From Desulfobacterium sp. (GTDB lineage Bacteria > Desulfobacterota > Desulfobacteria > Desulfobacterales > Desulfobacteraceae): a stretch of DNA of 64,000 bases. This document shows positions 43,107-51,699 of this stretch, in pieces (position 1 is the stretch's first letter; each line of letters starts with the position of its first letter). The notes beneath the pieces are model-generated. The model was not told where the DNA came from, made no database searches, and saw only the letters and a list, made by a program, of their open reading frames with translations. A program made the position numbers and the translations under genes. Where the stretch lies: positions 94,863 to 158,862 of the forward strand of contig JAQYWC010000043.1 in NCBI GenBank assembly GCA_030145245.1. Direction: 5' to 3'.

Positions 43107-44111
43107 TTATTTAGTTCCTGTCATTACCTGTAATGCGTTTATCGCTTCATTTAAATCGATCTTACCGTCACAATTAATATCTCCGACGGGGTGGGATGGT
43201 AATACCTGCGTGCTCTCCCAATCCCCGCCGTCTCGCTGTTTGGCGTTAATAAAATCGCGTAATTCAGGTTCGTTTGTGCAAAGTGAATTCCATCTGAAGT
43301 CGCTTCCGTTATCTGTAAGATTTGTAAGGTTTTTTAACTGCCATGGGATAGGGCCGTTTAAGTTGTTCTTCATGAGAACAACTATCTGGAGATTTTTAAG
43401 ATTTCCCATTGTTTCGGGAATAGGGCCGACCAGATTGCAATAAGCCAGATAAAGCTGTTCCAGTTTTGTTAAGTTTCCAATTTCTGTGGGTATATTGCCG
43501 TGAAAGAGATTGCCCCAAAGAGATAAATATTTTAAATTAACCAGATGCCCTATTCCTTTCGGAATACTACCGTGCAACAGATTCCCTGCCAGACAAAGGG
43601 ATTCAAGATTTGTGAAATTCTCCACCCATGACGGGAATTCATCTTTCAACTGATTCTGGGCAAGCCAGAAGTGTCTGAGATTTAGCAGATTTGCTAATTC
43701 ATCCGGTATCTCACCCCTGAGATGATTATAATCCAGGTCGAGATATTCTAAGAGGGTTAATTGACCGATCTCTTTGGGAATGTGGCCTATCAGGTCATTG
43801 TAGGCTAAGTCAAGTACTGTAAGATTCGACAGATATCCCATTACAGTCGGAATGTAACCGGATAGGTTGTTTTGATACAGATTTATTTCCGTTACATGGT
43901 CATTGTTGCATGTGACACCGAACCATGAACATTCGGTACCTGCATCACCTTTCCAACCGGACTTCTCAGTCCAGTTATCTCCATTGGTACTGTCGTAAAA
44001 CGAGATCAGTATATTCCTTTCAGCAATCGGAATTTCTGCATATGACGGAGGCGTATTTAATAAAATAAGAATAGCGATAGTCGCGAGGATAATGATCCTA
44101 GTGCGTTCCAT
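43107..44111 (-). CDS. Secreted leucine-rich-repeat protein with a dockerin-like C-terminus
   Basis: 334 residues from the ATG at 44111; AGGAG lies upstream, and the earlier start adds a charged stretch before the signal peptide. The N-terminal cap (FYDSTNGDNW, CSWFGVTC) and about nine 24-residue repeats of the LxxLxLxxNxLxGxIPxxIG type resemble plant-like extracellular LRRs. The last 25 residues (GDINCDGKIDLNEAINALQV) make an EF-hand loop and helix like half a type I dockerin. LRRs suggest protein or glycan binding; the tail suggests docking to a cohesin. Confidence 0.78.
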   Translation of the reverse strand: MERTRIIILATIAILILLNTPPSYAEIPIAERNILISFYDSTNGDNWTEKSGWKGDAGTECSWFGVTCNNDHVTEINLYQNNLSGYIPTVMGYLSNLTVLDLAYNDLIGHIPKEIGQLTLLEYLDLDYNHLRGEIPDELANLLNLRHFWLAQNQLKDEFPSWVENFTNLESLCLAGNLLHGSIPKGIGHLVNLKYLSLWGNLFHGNIPTEIGNLTKLEQLYLAYCNLVGPIPETMGNLKNLQIVVLMKNNLNGPIPWQLKNLTNLTDNGSDFRWNSLCTNEPELRDFINAKQRDGGDWESTQVLPSHPVGDINCDGKIDLNEAINALQVMTGTK

Positions 44112-44151
44112 GTTCTTTGTTTCTCCTTTCCTTGTTGACGTCACTATTTGT

Positions 44152-45096
44152 TCATTGCCCTGATATCACTTGTAAAGCGTTTATTGCTTCTTTAAGGTCA
44201 ATCGTTCCATCACGGTTAAAATCACCTTTTATAAGAGGCGGCTTTGTAGCATCAAATAAAATGGAATTGGAGTATGCTCGATTGGAACCATCATTGGTTC
44301 TTAAATGTAAACCTATTTTGAAGCTGTTTCCCACGGTGTCCAACTTTTGAAATACTGAATTCGGAATAAACAGATGTCCCATGTGGGTTGGGATTTTAAC
44401 ATAAATTTCGCCTTCACCCATATCAATCCCGTCAGTCATGGCAATTACCCATGCACTGACCGAGGTACTCAGATCAGATGCTATGTTTTCAGGGACTACC
44501 CATGAACAGTGGAAATTACCTGCTTCGTTTTTATAGGCATAGACAGAACTGGAAGGAATTATAGGTAAATTCATTACCGGACTGTTATTGTATTTATATG
44601 AATCATAAACTTTTCCGTTTATATCTGTTAGTTTCATATGATATGTACCGATTTTCAAAGATTCATCAAATGCCACACGATAATAACTTTCCTGAGTGAA
44701 AGTCTCATCATATTTCCACTGACCGAGATCAGAATTATATTTTCCAAAGAGGCTCTTATATTTGCCACCGAATCCTGTATCATTAGATAATTTAACACTG
44801 TTCCCATCAGGGTCAAATAGTTCAATATTTTGAATGACATTATTTAACACATAGCTGTCATTTAAGTCCTTTATTGCGAAATGAGAAACATTGAAATCTC
44901 TTCCGTCTTCGTATATTCTATGTTGAAGATGCCACCATTCCACGCTATAAGGTTTATCGACAGCTGTTAAATCGTAATTTGCGGAATCGACATAATTATC
45001 GTTGCCAAGATTTTTTTCTCTGTCTGCTGCAAATACATTGTTTTGAATTAGTAAAACAGCAATAGTCAAGACTATTGCTATACTGAATTTTTTCAT
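44152..45096 (-). CDS. Secreted protein with a dockerin-like C-terminus
   Basis: 314 residues, signal peptide ending VFA at 23. Residues about 30-285 form an unrecognised beta-rich domain (PYSVEWWHLQHRIYEDGRDF; later AYKNEAGNFHCSWVVPE). The end reads GDFNRDGTIDLKEAINALQV, nearly the same as the LRR protein tail: calcium ligands D, N, D and E at EF-hand positions 1, 3, 5 and 12. First of the three-gene set; 40-base gap to the LRR gene. Codon use is AT-rich. Confidence 0.68.
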   Translation of the reverse strand: MKKFSIAIVLTIAVLLIQNNVFAADREKNLGNDNYVDSANYDLTAVDKPYSVEWWHLQHRIYEDGRDFNVSHFAIKDLNDSYVLNNVIQNIELFDPDGNSVKLSNDTGFGGKYKSLFGKYNSDLGQWKYDETFTQESYYRVAFDESLKIGTYHMKLTDINGKVYDSYKYNNSPVMNLPIIPSSSVYAYKNEAGNFHCSWVVPENIASDLSTSVSAWVIAMTDGIDMGEGEIYVKIPTHMGHLFIPNSVFQKLDTVGNSFKIGLHLRTNDGSNRAYSNSILFDATKPPLIKGDFNRDGTIDLKEAINALQVISGQ

Positions 45097-45166
45097 AGGA
45101 TTTCACCTTTTTTAGTATTATGAGTGCCCGTGAAAAGCTTCTTAACATAATAGAATCTCGCCGAAT

Positions 45167-47812
45167 TTAAACGATCAGGAACTTGAATCCTTCCCCGTCA
45201 AGTTCCACCTTGATCTTGTCTATCTGTTCTCCCTTTGCCATCCGGGTCAACATTTCACGGCTCATCTCCGGCAGGAGGGTGTTGGTGAGGATGTGATCCA
45301 CATTCCTTGCGCCTGAATCAACTTCTGTGCACCGGCCGGCAATGGCGTCTACGATCTCATCATCGTAGGTAAAGGTGATGTTTTTGTTTTCCTGCATGCG
45401 TTTTACGATGCGGTTCAGTTTGAGCCTGATGATGAGTTTCATGTTGTCGTCGGTGATCGGAAAATAGGGCACTACCTTTAACCTGCCGAGGAAGGCCGGC
45501 TTGAAATGGTTTTGCAGCTCCGGCCTGAGCATTTCCGTGAGGGCGGGCGGGTCCGGCATGGTCTCTTCGTCGGCGCACACCTTCATGATGGTGTCGGTGC
45601 CGAGATTCGAGGTGAGGATGATCAGGTTGTTCTTGAAATCTATCCGTCTTCCCTCTCCGTCCTCCATGGAGCCCTTGTCAAAGACCTGATAGAAGAGTTC
45701 CGTGACGTCGGTGTGGGCCTTTTCTATCTCGTCAAGGAGTACGACACTGTACGGCCTTCTTCGGACCGCCTCTGTGAGGACGCCTCCCTCGCCGTAGCCC
45801 ACATAGCCCGGGGGCGATCCCTTGAGGCTTGAGACCGTGTGGGCCTCCTGGTATTCGGACATGTTGATGGTGATCATGTTTTGCTCGCCGCCGTAGAGTA
45901 GCTCGGAAAGGGCAAGGGCGGTTTCGGTCTTGCCGACCCCGCTTGGGCCGACCAGCATGAATACACCTGTGGGCTTTGACGGATCCTCGATGCCGGCATG
46001 GGCGGTCTGGATCACCTGTTCGATGGCGTCAAGACCGTGATCCTGGCCGATGATCCTCTGCTTGAGCCGATCGCTCAGGTTCAGGACCGTGTCGATCTCG
46101 TCGGAGAGCATCTTGCCGGTGGGGATGCCTGTCCACCCGGAGATAACGGCACTTACTGTGTTGGAATCCACGGTGATCTGGATCAGGGGCTCATCCCCCT
46201 GCCGTTGCTTGAATTCGGTCTCAAGCTCTTTGAGTTCGGCCTGCATGGCATGGAGATCGTCTTCGGTTTCCCCGCCCTTGTTGTGGATGGCCTGGATTCC
46301 GGTGTAGAGTTCCCGGATCTTTGTGGCCACCTCCATCTCGCTTTCCCACTGTCGGGTGAGCCTGTCCAGGTCGCTTTGTCTGGCTTCCTTTTCAAGACTG
46401 AGCTGGTGTAATCGATCTCCATGGTCTTTGCCGATGGCACTCTCCTTTTCCAGGATTTTCGTTTCCCTTTCGATCTGTTCTATCTGCCGGGTGGCGTCTT
46501 CTACGGCAGGGGGGCTTGTGGTAAGTCCCAGGGCAACCCTGGCGCAGGCCGTGTCAAGCACGCTCACCGCCTTGTCAGGGAGCTGCCTGCCCGAGATGTA
46601 GCGGCTGGCGAGATGGACCGTGTCCGCCAGGGCTTCATCGGTGATCATCACCTTGTGGTGGTTTTCAAGGAAGGGGGCGATTGCCCGCATCATCACCAGG
46701 GCCTTTGCCTGGTCCGGCTCGTCGATTTTTACTACCTGGAAGCGCCTGGCCATGGCCGCGTCCTTTTCAAAGTATTTCTTGTACTCGGCCCAGGTGGTGG
46801 CGGCGATGGTGCGAAGCTCCCCCCGGGCAAGGGCAGGCTTTAACAGGTTGGCGGCATCCCCGGATCCTGCTGCACCGCCGGCCCCGATGAGGGTGTGGGC
46901 CTCGTCGATAAAGAGAATGATGGGAATCGGGGATGCCTTTACTTCGTTTATCACTTGCTTGAGACGGTCTTCAAACTCTCCCTTGATACCGGCACCGGCC
47001 TGGAGCAGTCCCAGATCCAGGGTGTGGATGGCAGCATTCCTCAGCACCGGGGGCACGTCTTCCTGGGAGATCCTCAGGGCAAATCCTTCAACCACCGCAG
47101 TCTTGCCCACCCCGGCTTCTCCCGTGAGGATGGGGTTGTTCTGGCGGCGGCGGATGAGGATGTCCACCATCTGGCGAATTTCAAAATCCCGGCCCAGGAC
47201 AGGGTCGATTTCGCCTTGTTTCGCTTTTTCAGTGAGATTGATCGTGTATTGGGCAAGGGCCTGGGCTTTTCCCGGGACGGCAGGCCTGGCAGCGCCCGGG
47301 GGCAGGTCGGCCGCTTTGGCAATCTCCTCGCTCTCCTCAATGGAGCCTGCTGTCAGGTCGTTGAAGGATTCCGTCAGGGTGTCAATGGAGATCTTGTTGA
47401 ACAGGGGCGAGGCTGACGCAAGGGACCGGGCCGTATCCGGATCGGATAACAGGCCGATGAGGATGTGGCCGGACCTGATGAAAGGGGCATGGAAATCTAT
47501 GGAGGCAACCAGCCAGGCCGCTTTTATCATCCGGGGAATCCTGGGGGAGAGGGCGGGCGTCCTGGCATTGCCGGTTTTGAACTGTTCAATGACTGCGGTC
47601 AGGTCATTGATGAGGTGGGACTCGTTGATCTCAAAATAGCGGGCGATCTTGTGGAAATCGCAGTTCTCAATCTCCATAAGCTTTATGAAAAAGTGTTCAA
47701 GCTCCACATCGTAGTGGGTGTGGGACAGGCAGAGGCCTGCTGCGGATTCCAGACTTTTACGGCAGGCAGAGTTTAACTTACCGATCAGGGACTTAAGGTT
47801 TGATGCAGCCAT
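45167..47812 (-). CDS. tssH: T6SS sheath-disassembly ATPase TssH (ClpV)
   Basis: 881 residues from the ATG at 47812 (AAGGAGG upstream); the 40-codon extension overlaps tssG and has no ribosome site. ClpV N-domain at about 1-160. AAA1 with Walker A GEAGVGKTA and Walker B ILFIDEAHT. A middle coiled-coil domain, shorter than in ClpB. AAA2 with GPSGVGKTE and LLDEIEKAH. It unfolds contracted TssB/C sheaths for reuse. Last gene of the T6SS operon; no terminator is obvious in the 70 bases after it. Confidence 0.96.
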   Translation of the reverse strand: MAASNLKSLIGKLNSACRKSLESAAGLCLSHTHYDVELEHFFIKLMEIENCDFHKIARYFEINESHLINDLTAVIEQFKTGNARTPALSPRIPRMIKAAWLVASIDFHAPFIRSGHILIGLLSDPDTARSLASASPLFNKISIDTLTESFNDLTAGSIEESEEIAKAADLPPGAARPAVPGKAQALAQYTINLTEKAKQGEIDPVLGRDFEIRQMVDILIRRRQNNPILTGEAGVGKTAVVEGFALRISQEDVPPVLRNAAIHTLDLGLLQAGAGIKGEFEDRLKQVINEVKASPIPIILFIDEAHTLIGAGGAAGSGDAANLLKPALARGELRTIAATTWAEYKKYFEKDAAMARRFQVVKIDEPDQAKALVMMRAIAPFLENHHKVMITDEALADTVHLASRYISGRQLPDKAVSVLDTACARVALGLTTSPPAVEDATRQIEQIERETKILEKESAIGKDHGDRLHQLSLEKEARQSDLDRLTRQWESEMEVATKIRELYTGIQAIHNKGGETEDDLHAMQAELKELETEFKQRQGDEPLIQITVDSNTVSAVISGWTGIPTGKMLSDEIDTVLNLSDRLKQRIIGQDHGLDAIEQVIQTAHAGIEDPSKPTGVFMLVGPSGVGKTETALALSELLYGGEQNMITINMSEYQEAHTVSSLKGSPPGYVGYGEGGVLTEAVRRRPYSVVLLDEIEKAHTDVTELFYQVFDKGSMEDGEGRRIDFKNNLIILTSNLGTDTIMKVCADEETMPDPPALTEMLRPELQNHFKPAFLGRLKVVPYFPITDDNMKLIIRLKLNRIVKRMQENKNITFTYDDEIVDAIAGRCTEVDSGARNVDHILTNTLLPEMSREMLTRMAKGEQIDKIKVELDGEGFKFLIV

Positions 47813-47823
47813 GTTGCCTCCTT

Positions 47824-48879
47824 TTAAAGGGTCGATGTCTTTTGTTTTGCCAGTTGCAGGTCGGCTTCCTGGAAGGTCATCTGCTGGTGATCCGGGTAGT
47901 GAAAATCCTGGGAGGCTATCCAGGTGGACCATCCAAGGAGCGGCCGATTATCTCCCTCTCCGCCGAGGATGCCCAGGGGCACCTCCTCTTTGTTGAGAAT
48001 GATTCTCAGTTCAAACTCAAATTCAATGCCGACCATGTACCGCACAAGGGAGAATACGGGCAGGAGCAGATCCCCCGGCGGGGTCAGCCGCAGATACTTT
48101 TTTAAGTCCACAGGCCCGAGGTTGACCCGGAACTTGGTCTGGCACTCCCTGATCTCCTGTCCGCATACGGTATCCATGCCAAGGCGTGAGTTCGCGGCAC
48201 CAATGCTTGTCCGGTCCTCTTCGGCCAGGGGAACAGAGCGTTCCACAAACTGATCCACGGTGGTCCTGGCACCGGAAAAGTACTCCAGGGCGGCTTCGAT
48301 GCTCACGGCCGATGCCACCGGTCGTGAAAGCAGGCCTGAGTAAAAGCTCAGGGATTCCCTTGGAAGTCCCAGCATGCCCACCATGCCCGGGGTCCCGAGT
48401 CCTGCAAGGCTCAGCAGGTACCGGGAGAGACGGTCTTCCGCTCCTGGCCGGTAGTTTTCCGGGAACCGGTGCTTTTTCCAGGCAAGGTAGAAAAGGGAGA
48501 TCAGCCTGTGGTGGAACATATCAAGGAACTCTGTCAGGGCATGGTCTTTGTTTCTCCGCCGCTCCAGGGCAAGTTCATTGTACCACTGGGGCAGGACCCC
48601 TGACGGCCCGATCAGTCCCATGAAAGCGACCTTCATGGTCAACGCCTGGTTCTCCTTTTGCAGTTTCAGGCCGGATATTTCGCTTGGGGGAAAGGCAAAA
48701 CCCGGTTCCACTGAAAAGCGTACTGCTTCCTCCCCCGGCACCAGGGTTTTTCCCAGGGGCTTCTTATCCCGGGCAAAGTTTTCCAAAAGGGTTACAGCCC
48801 TGAAAAAGGAAAACTCGTAAAATTTATGATGCAGCTGCCCGATCAGAGCAGTATCTGGTTGCCGCTCCTTGGTGGCCAT
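47824..48879 (-). CDS. tssG: T6SS baseplate protein TssG
   Basis: 351 residues, typical of the VasB/ImpH (DUF1305) family: N-terminal YEFSFFRAVTLLENF, middle MVGMLGLPRESLSFYSGLL, and the C-terminal LRLTPPGDLLLPVFSLVRY. With TssE, TssF and TssK it builds the baseplate wedge. Its start lies inside tssF (37-base overlap), implying translational coupling. Confidence 0.93.
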   Translation of the reverse strand: MATKERQPDTALIGQLHHKFYEFSFFRAVTLLENFARDKKPLGKTLVPGEEAVRFSVEPGFAFPPSEISGLKLQKENQALTMKVAFMGLIGPSGVLPQWYNELALERRRNKDHALTEFLDMFHHRLISLFYLAWKKHRFPENYRPGAEDRLSRYLLSLAGLGTPGMVGMLGLPRESLSFYSGLLSRPVASAVSIEAALEYFSGARTTVDQFVERSVPLAEEDRTSIGAANSRLGMDTVCGQEIRECQTKFRVNLGPVDLKKYLRLTPPGDLLLPVFSLVRYMVGIEFEFELRIILNKEEVPLGILGGEGDNRPLLGWSTWIASQDFHYPDHQQMTFQEADLQLAKQKTSTL

Positions 48880-50639
48880 ACCTTAAGGGTCTCTTTTTGT
48901 TGAAGGGTTTTCACCATAAGCTGGGAAAATGAATTCACCGATACATACTGGCCCAGGAACCGTTCCAGGATTGAACTGAACAGATAGAGGCCCGCTCCCA
49001 CAAATTTGTTCTCATCCAGGGTGATGGTCACCTGGACCCCCCGGCAGAAGGAGTCGTGGATGCGGCGGGTCACATGATTGGATTCGACCCGGACAATGCC
49101 GTTGATCTGCTGTTTTGTGGCCGGGGAGTTGTCAAAATCGTAGAGCATGAGCATCTCCCGCAGGGCCTCTTCGCCCCCCTGGACCAGGGAGAGGTAGTTG
49201 AGGGAGAGGTGGGAGATGAGCCGCCATTGGAGTGCGCCTCCCATGAAGGGCCGCCGGGTGGGGGTGGGCTTGATCATGCCCTGGACCCTTTCGACGGGGG
49301 CTGCTTTTTCCGTGGCAAAGTCTCCCTCTGCATCCCCCATGGGAAGCATTTGGGCAAGATCCCGGTTGGTGCAGGTGGTGTGGACGGTGAGGATGTCGCA
49401 GCCCGGGTCCTGGGGATGGAGGTCCAGGTCTGAAAAGGAAAGAAACACCTCGGTTCCCTTGTCCTCCCTTTTTCCCGAAGCGCGTCGCTGGAAGTGCCAG
49501 AACGCGTGCCGGGTGGTTTCGATACCCTGGTCCAGATGGTGGCGCATGGAGTAGAAGGGCCGATAGTCCACAGGTTCTCCCGTGGCCTGGGATGTGGCAG
49601 AGACCCTGTCTATGGTGTACACCTCGGTTCCGGCCCGGCGCCGGGTGTCCGGGATCACCATGTACTCTGTCTTGCGGTGCTCCACCTGGATGGGTTCTGC
49701 TGTCTTGGAAAAAAGATTGACGATTGGCGCGGCATTGAGGGTGAAGGTGTCGGCATTGACCACAAGGGTGGTCTTGGGAACCCTGTCAAGGTAGATCCGG
49801 ATCTCAAGATCGCTGCCGGAAAAGTTGTCCTGTAACCGGTCAAGGCCCTTGAGGTCAAAAAAGAGGAACTTTTCCGGAAAGCAGAAATATTCAAACAAGA
49901 GGCGGTAGCCCGGGAAGGATCGCTTGGAGAAGGGCAGCAGCCTCTCTTCCTCCTCAAACCCCACGGGCTCGATGGCATCCTTTTCAAGGGACACGGCCGG
50001 GGCCCGCCCGTCAACAGGCCTGCACTCCACATGGCAGACATGGTTGAAAAGAAGCTCATGGAGGTGGAACACGTGCTGGTGCTGGCCGTGGAGATAGAGG
50101 CGCAGGCTTGACCAGGAAAGCTGGGAAACCGGGATGTCGCTAAAGGTCTTGAGGTGGAGGGTGATAACCTGGTGGGCACCCTTGACCATGGTGGAGGGTT
50201 CCCTGAGGGTTGCGTCGGTAATTTCCACGGGCCAGAGTGTCATCTCCTGGCTTGTGGCAAACTGGCAGGGGGTGCCGTTCACCGGTCTTGAGTAGAGTGT
50301 TGCGCCCCGGGGGATGGTATAGCCCGAGTCCGGAATGTTCTGGGCAATGGGCTCAAACCGGGCAATGGTCATGGAGGGAATGGGGGTGTTGTAATGGGGA
50401 TAGATGATGTTGAAGAGCGATTCTGTGATCTCCGGAAAGTCGTCGTCTATCTTTTTGTGGATCCGGCCGCTGATAAAGGCAAAGGCTTCTATTAGGCGTT
50501 CGGTATGGGGATCGGCGGAGGCGTCGGGCTCAAGGAGAAGCCGGCTTGCGATCTTGGGGTGTTTTACGGCAAACTGTGCTCCCATCTGCCTCAGATAGCT
50601 GAGTTCCTGTTCATAATAGTTGAGAAAGGTATCATCCAT
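48843..50639 (-). CDS. tssF: T6SS baseplate protein TssF
   Basis: 598 residues, VasA/ImpG (DUF879) family. The N-terminus MDDTFLNYYEQELSYLRQMG and the block DPHTERLIEAFAFISGRIHK are characteristic. The C-terminus includes GVQVTITLDENKFVGAGLYLF. Baseplate wedge partner of TssG. Six bases after the tssE stop. Confidence 0.95.
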   Translation of the reverse strand: MDDTFLNYYEQELSYLRQMGAQFAVKHPKIASRLLLEPDASADPHTERLIEAFAFISGRIHKKIDDDFPEITESLFNIIYPHYNTPIPSMTIARFEPIAQNIPDSGYTIPRGATLYSRPVNGTPCQFATSQEMTLWPVEITDATLREPSTMVKGAHQVITLHLKTFSDIPVSQLSWSSLRLYLHGQHQHVFHLHELLFNHVCHVECRPVDGRAPAVSLEKDAIEPVGFEEEERLLPFSKRSFPGYRLLFEYFCFPEKFLFFDLKGLDRLQDNFSGSDLEIRIYLDRVPKTTLVVNADTFTLNAAPIVNLFSKTAEPIQVEHRKTEYMVIPDTRRRAGTEVYTIDRVSATSQATGEPVDYRPFYSMRHHLDQGIETTRHAFWHFQRRASGKREDKGTEVFLSFSDLDLHPQDPGCDILTVHTTCTNRDLAQMLPMGDAEGDFATEKAAPVERVQGMIKPTPTRRPFMGGALQWRLISHLSLNYLSLVQGGEEALREMLMLYDFDNSPATKQQINGIVRVESNHVTRRIHDSFCRGVQVTITLDENKFVGAGLYLFSSILERFLGQYVSVNSFSQLMVKTLQQKETLKVWPPRSGNQILL

Positions 50640-50645
50640 AGGTCT

Positions 50646-51122
50646 CTACTTTTTGATGGAGTAGGTGCTCCGGTTTGAATCAAAGGTGGTGTTAAAGGTC
50701 ACGGGTTCGGCCAGTTCGTCCACAACAAGTATGCCGGAGATCCTGAACTTCAGGTGCCTGTTGCCATCCTCCGGGGGAACGATCTTCACGGCCACCTTTT
50801 TCAACCGCGGTTCAAACTGTGCGATGGTTCTTTCTATTTCGAGCCGCAGCAGGGACTGTACCGACAGGGTTGACGGGTTTTGGCTGGTGTAGTCGGGAAG
50901 GCCGTATACAAAAAATGAGTCAATGACCTCCCGGCAGGCTTTCGGCGGTGTAATGATGCTCCTTCTTGTGTTGAGGAGGTTCTCAAGATCCCGCCGCACA
51001 GAGGCCATGACCTGGCTGAAACTGGCAATCCGGTACCGGGCAGACTCACGGGAGTTGTCCGGCTCATTGTCAATGAGTCTGTCCAGCACCGATGCCTGAA
51101 ACGTTTGGGTGGTCTTTCTCAT
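50646..51122 (-). CDS. tssE: T6SS baseplate gp25-like protein TssE
   Basis: 158 residues. It has the gp25 lysozyme-like fold family pattern (SVRRDLENLLNTRR, LRLEIERTIAQFEPRLKKV), including the conserved acidic LRLEIE. It starts sheath assembly at the baseplate. ATGA overlap with the hcp stop. Confidence 0.93.
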   Translation of the reverse strand: MRKTTQTFQASVLDRLIDNEPDNSRESARYRIASFSQVMASVRRDLENLLNTRRSIITPPKACREVIDSFFVYGLPDYTSQNPSTLSVQSLLRLEIERTIAQFEPRLKKVAVKIVPPEDGNRHLKFRISGILVVDELAEPVTFNTTFDSNRSTYSIKK

Positions 51123-51601
51123 TTCTCTTCGTTGTGGCTGATATTAAACTTGAATGGCAGGGGTGAGTCTCCGGAACCGTCCTCCTTCTGGGGGGTGTAG
51201 GTGTACTCAAACTCCTCGAAGTTGATGTCGATACTTTCTGACAGCCGTTCGTCGGTGCCGGCTCCGCCGCCGGTGACCGATGAGATCAGGCAGTTCTTCA
51301 TGTGCAGCTTGATGTACTCCAATGGGGTGTCTCCGGCCTTTCTCACCGTGAGCAGGGCCTCCTTGATGTGGGTGCCTTTGGCAACCGATTTCAAAAGCTT
51401 GTGGGAGGATGCATCCACATATTTTGAGACGCTTAAATTCTGGAAGGTGGCCTTGCCCGACCCGCTGCCGCCGCCCATGTGGGTGGTGCCGGACTGGGAC
51501 GCGCCCCAGCTCCAGGACAGCACGTCTATCTCCTTTTTATGCTTGGCATCCTGGGCTTCACCATCGATTCCATCGAGTTTCAGAAAAATATCAACAGCCA
51601 T
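51119..51601 (-). CDS. hcp: T6SS inner-tube protein Hcp (TssD)
   Basis: 160 residues, normal length. N-terminus AVDIFLKLDGIDGEAQDAKH, then VLSWSWGASQSG, and VSKYVDASSHKLLKSVAKG match the Hcp family. It forms stacked hexamer rings that are propelled from the cell. Strong ribosome site (AAGGAGG). A hairpin lies between tssC and this gene. Confidence 0.96.
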   Translation of the reverse strand: MAVDIFLKLDGIDGEAQDAKHKKEIDVLSWSWGASQSGTTHMGGGSGSGKATFQNLSVSKYVDASSHKLLKSVAKGTHIKEALLTVRKAGDTPLEYIKLHMKNCLISSVTGGGAGTDERLSESIDINFEEFEYTYTPQKEDGSGDSPLPFKFNISHNEEK

Positions 51602-51655
51602 ATTCTTGCCTCCTTTTTTTCAGGCCCCCATGGGGCCCGGGGGGTATATGATTGT

Positions 51656-51687
51656 TGTGATGGGGTGAGACATCTCATCCCGTCACA
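51656..51687. terminator. Hairpin between tssC and hcp
   Basis: TGTGATGGGGTGAGA (51656-51670) pairs with TCTCATCCCGTCACA (51673-51687), with two G-U pairs. Toward plus it is followed by a T-run, so in that direction it looks like an intrinsic terminator. The genes read on minus, where it may instead shield or process the abundant hcp mRNA. Confidence 0.55.
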
Positions 51688-51699
51688 GGGTTTTTTTGA

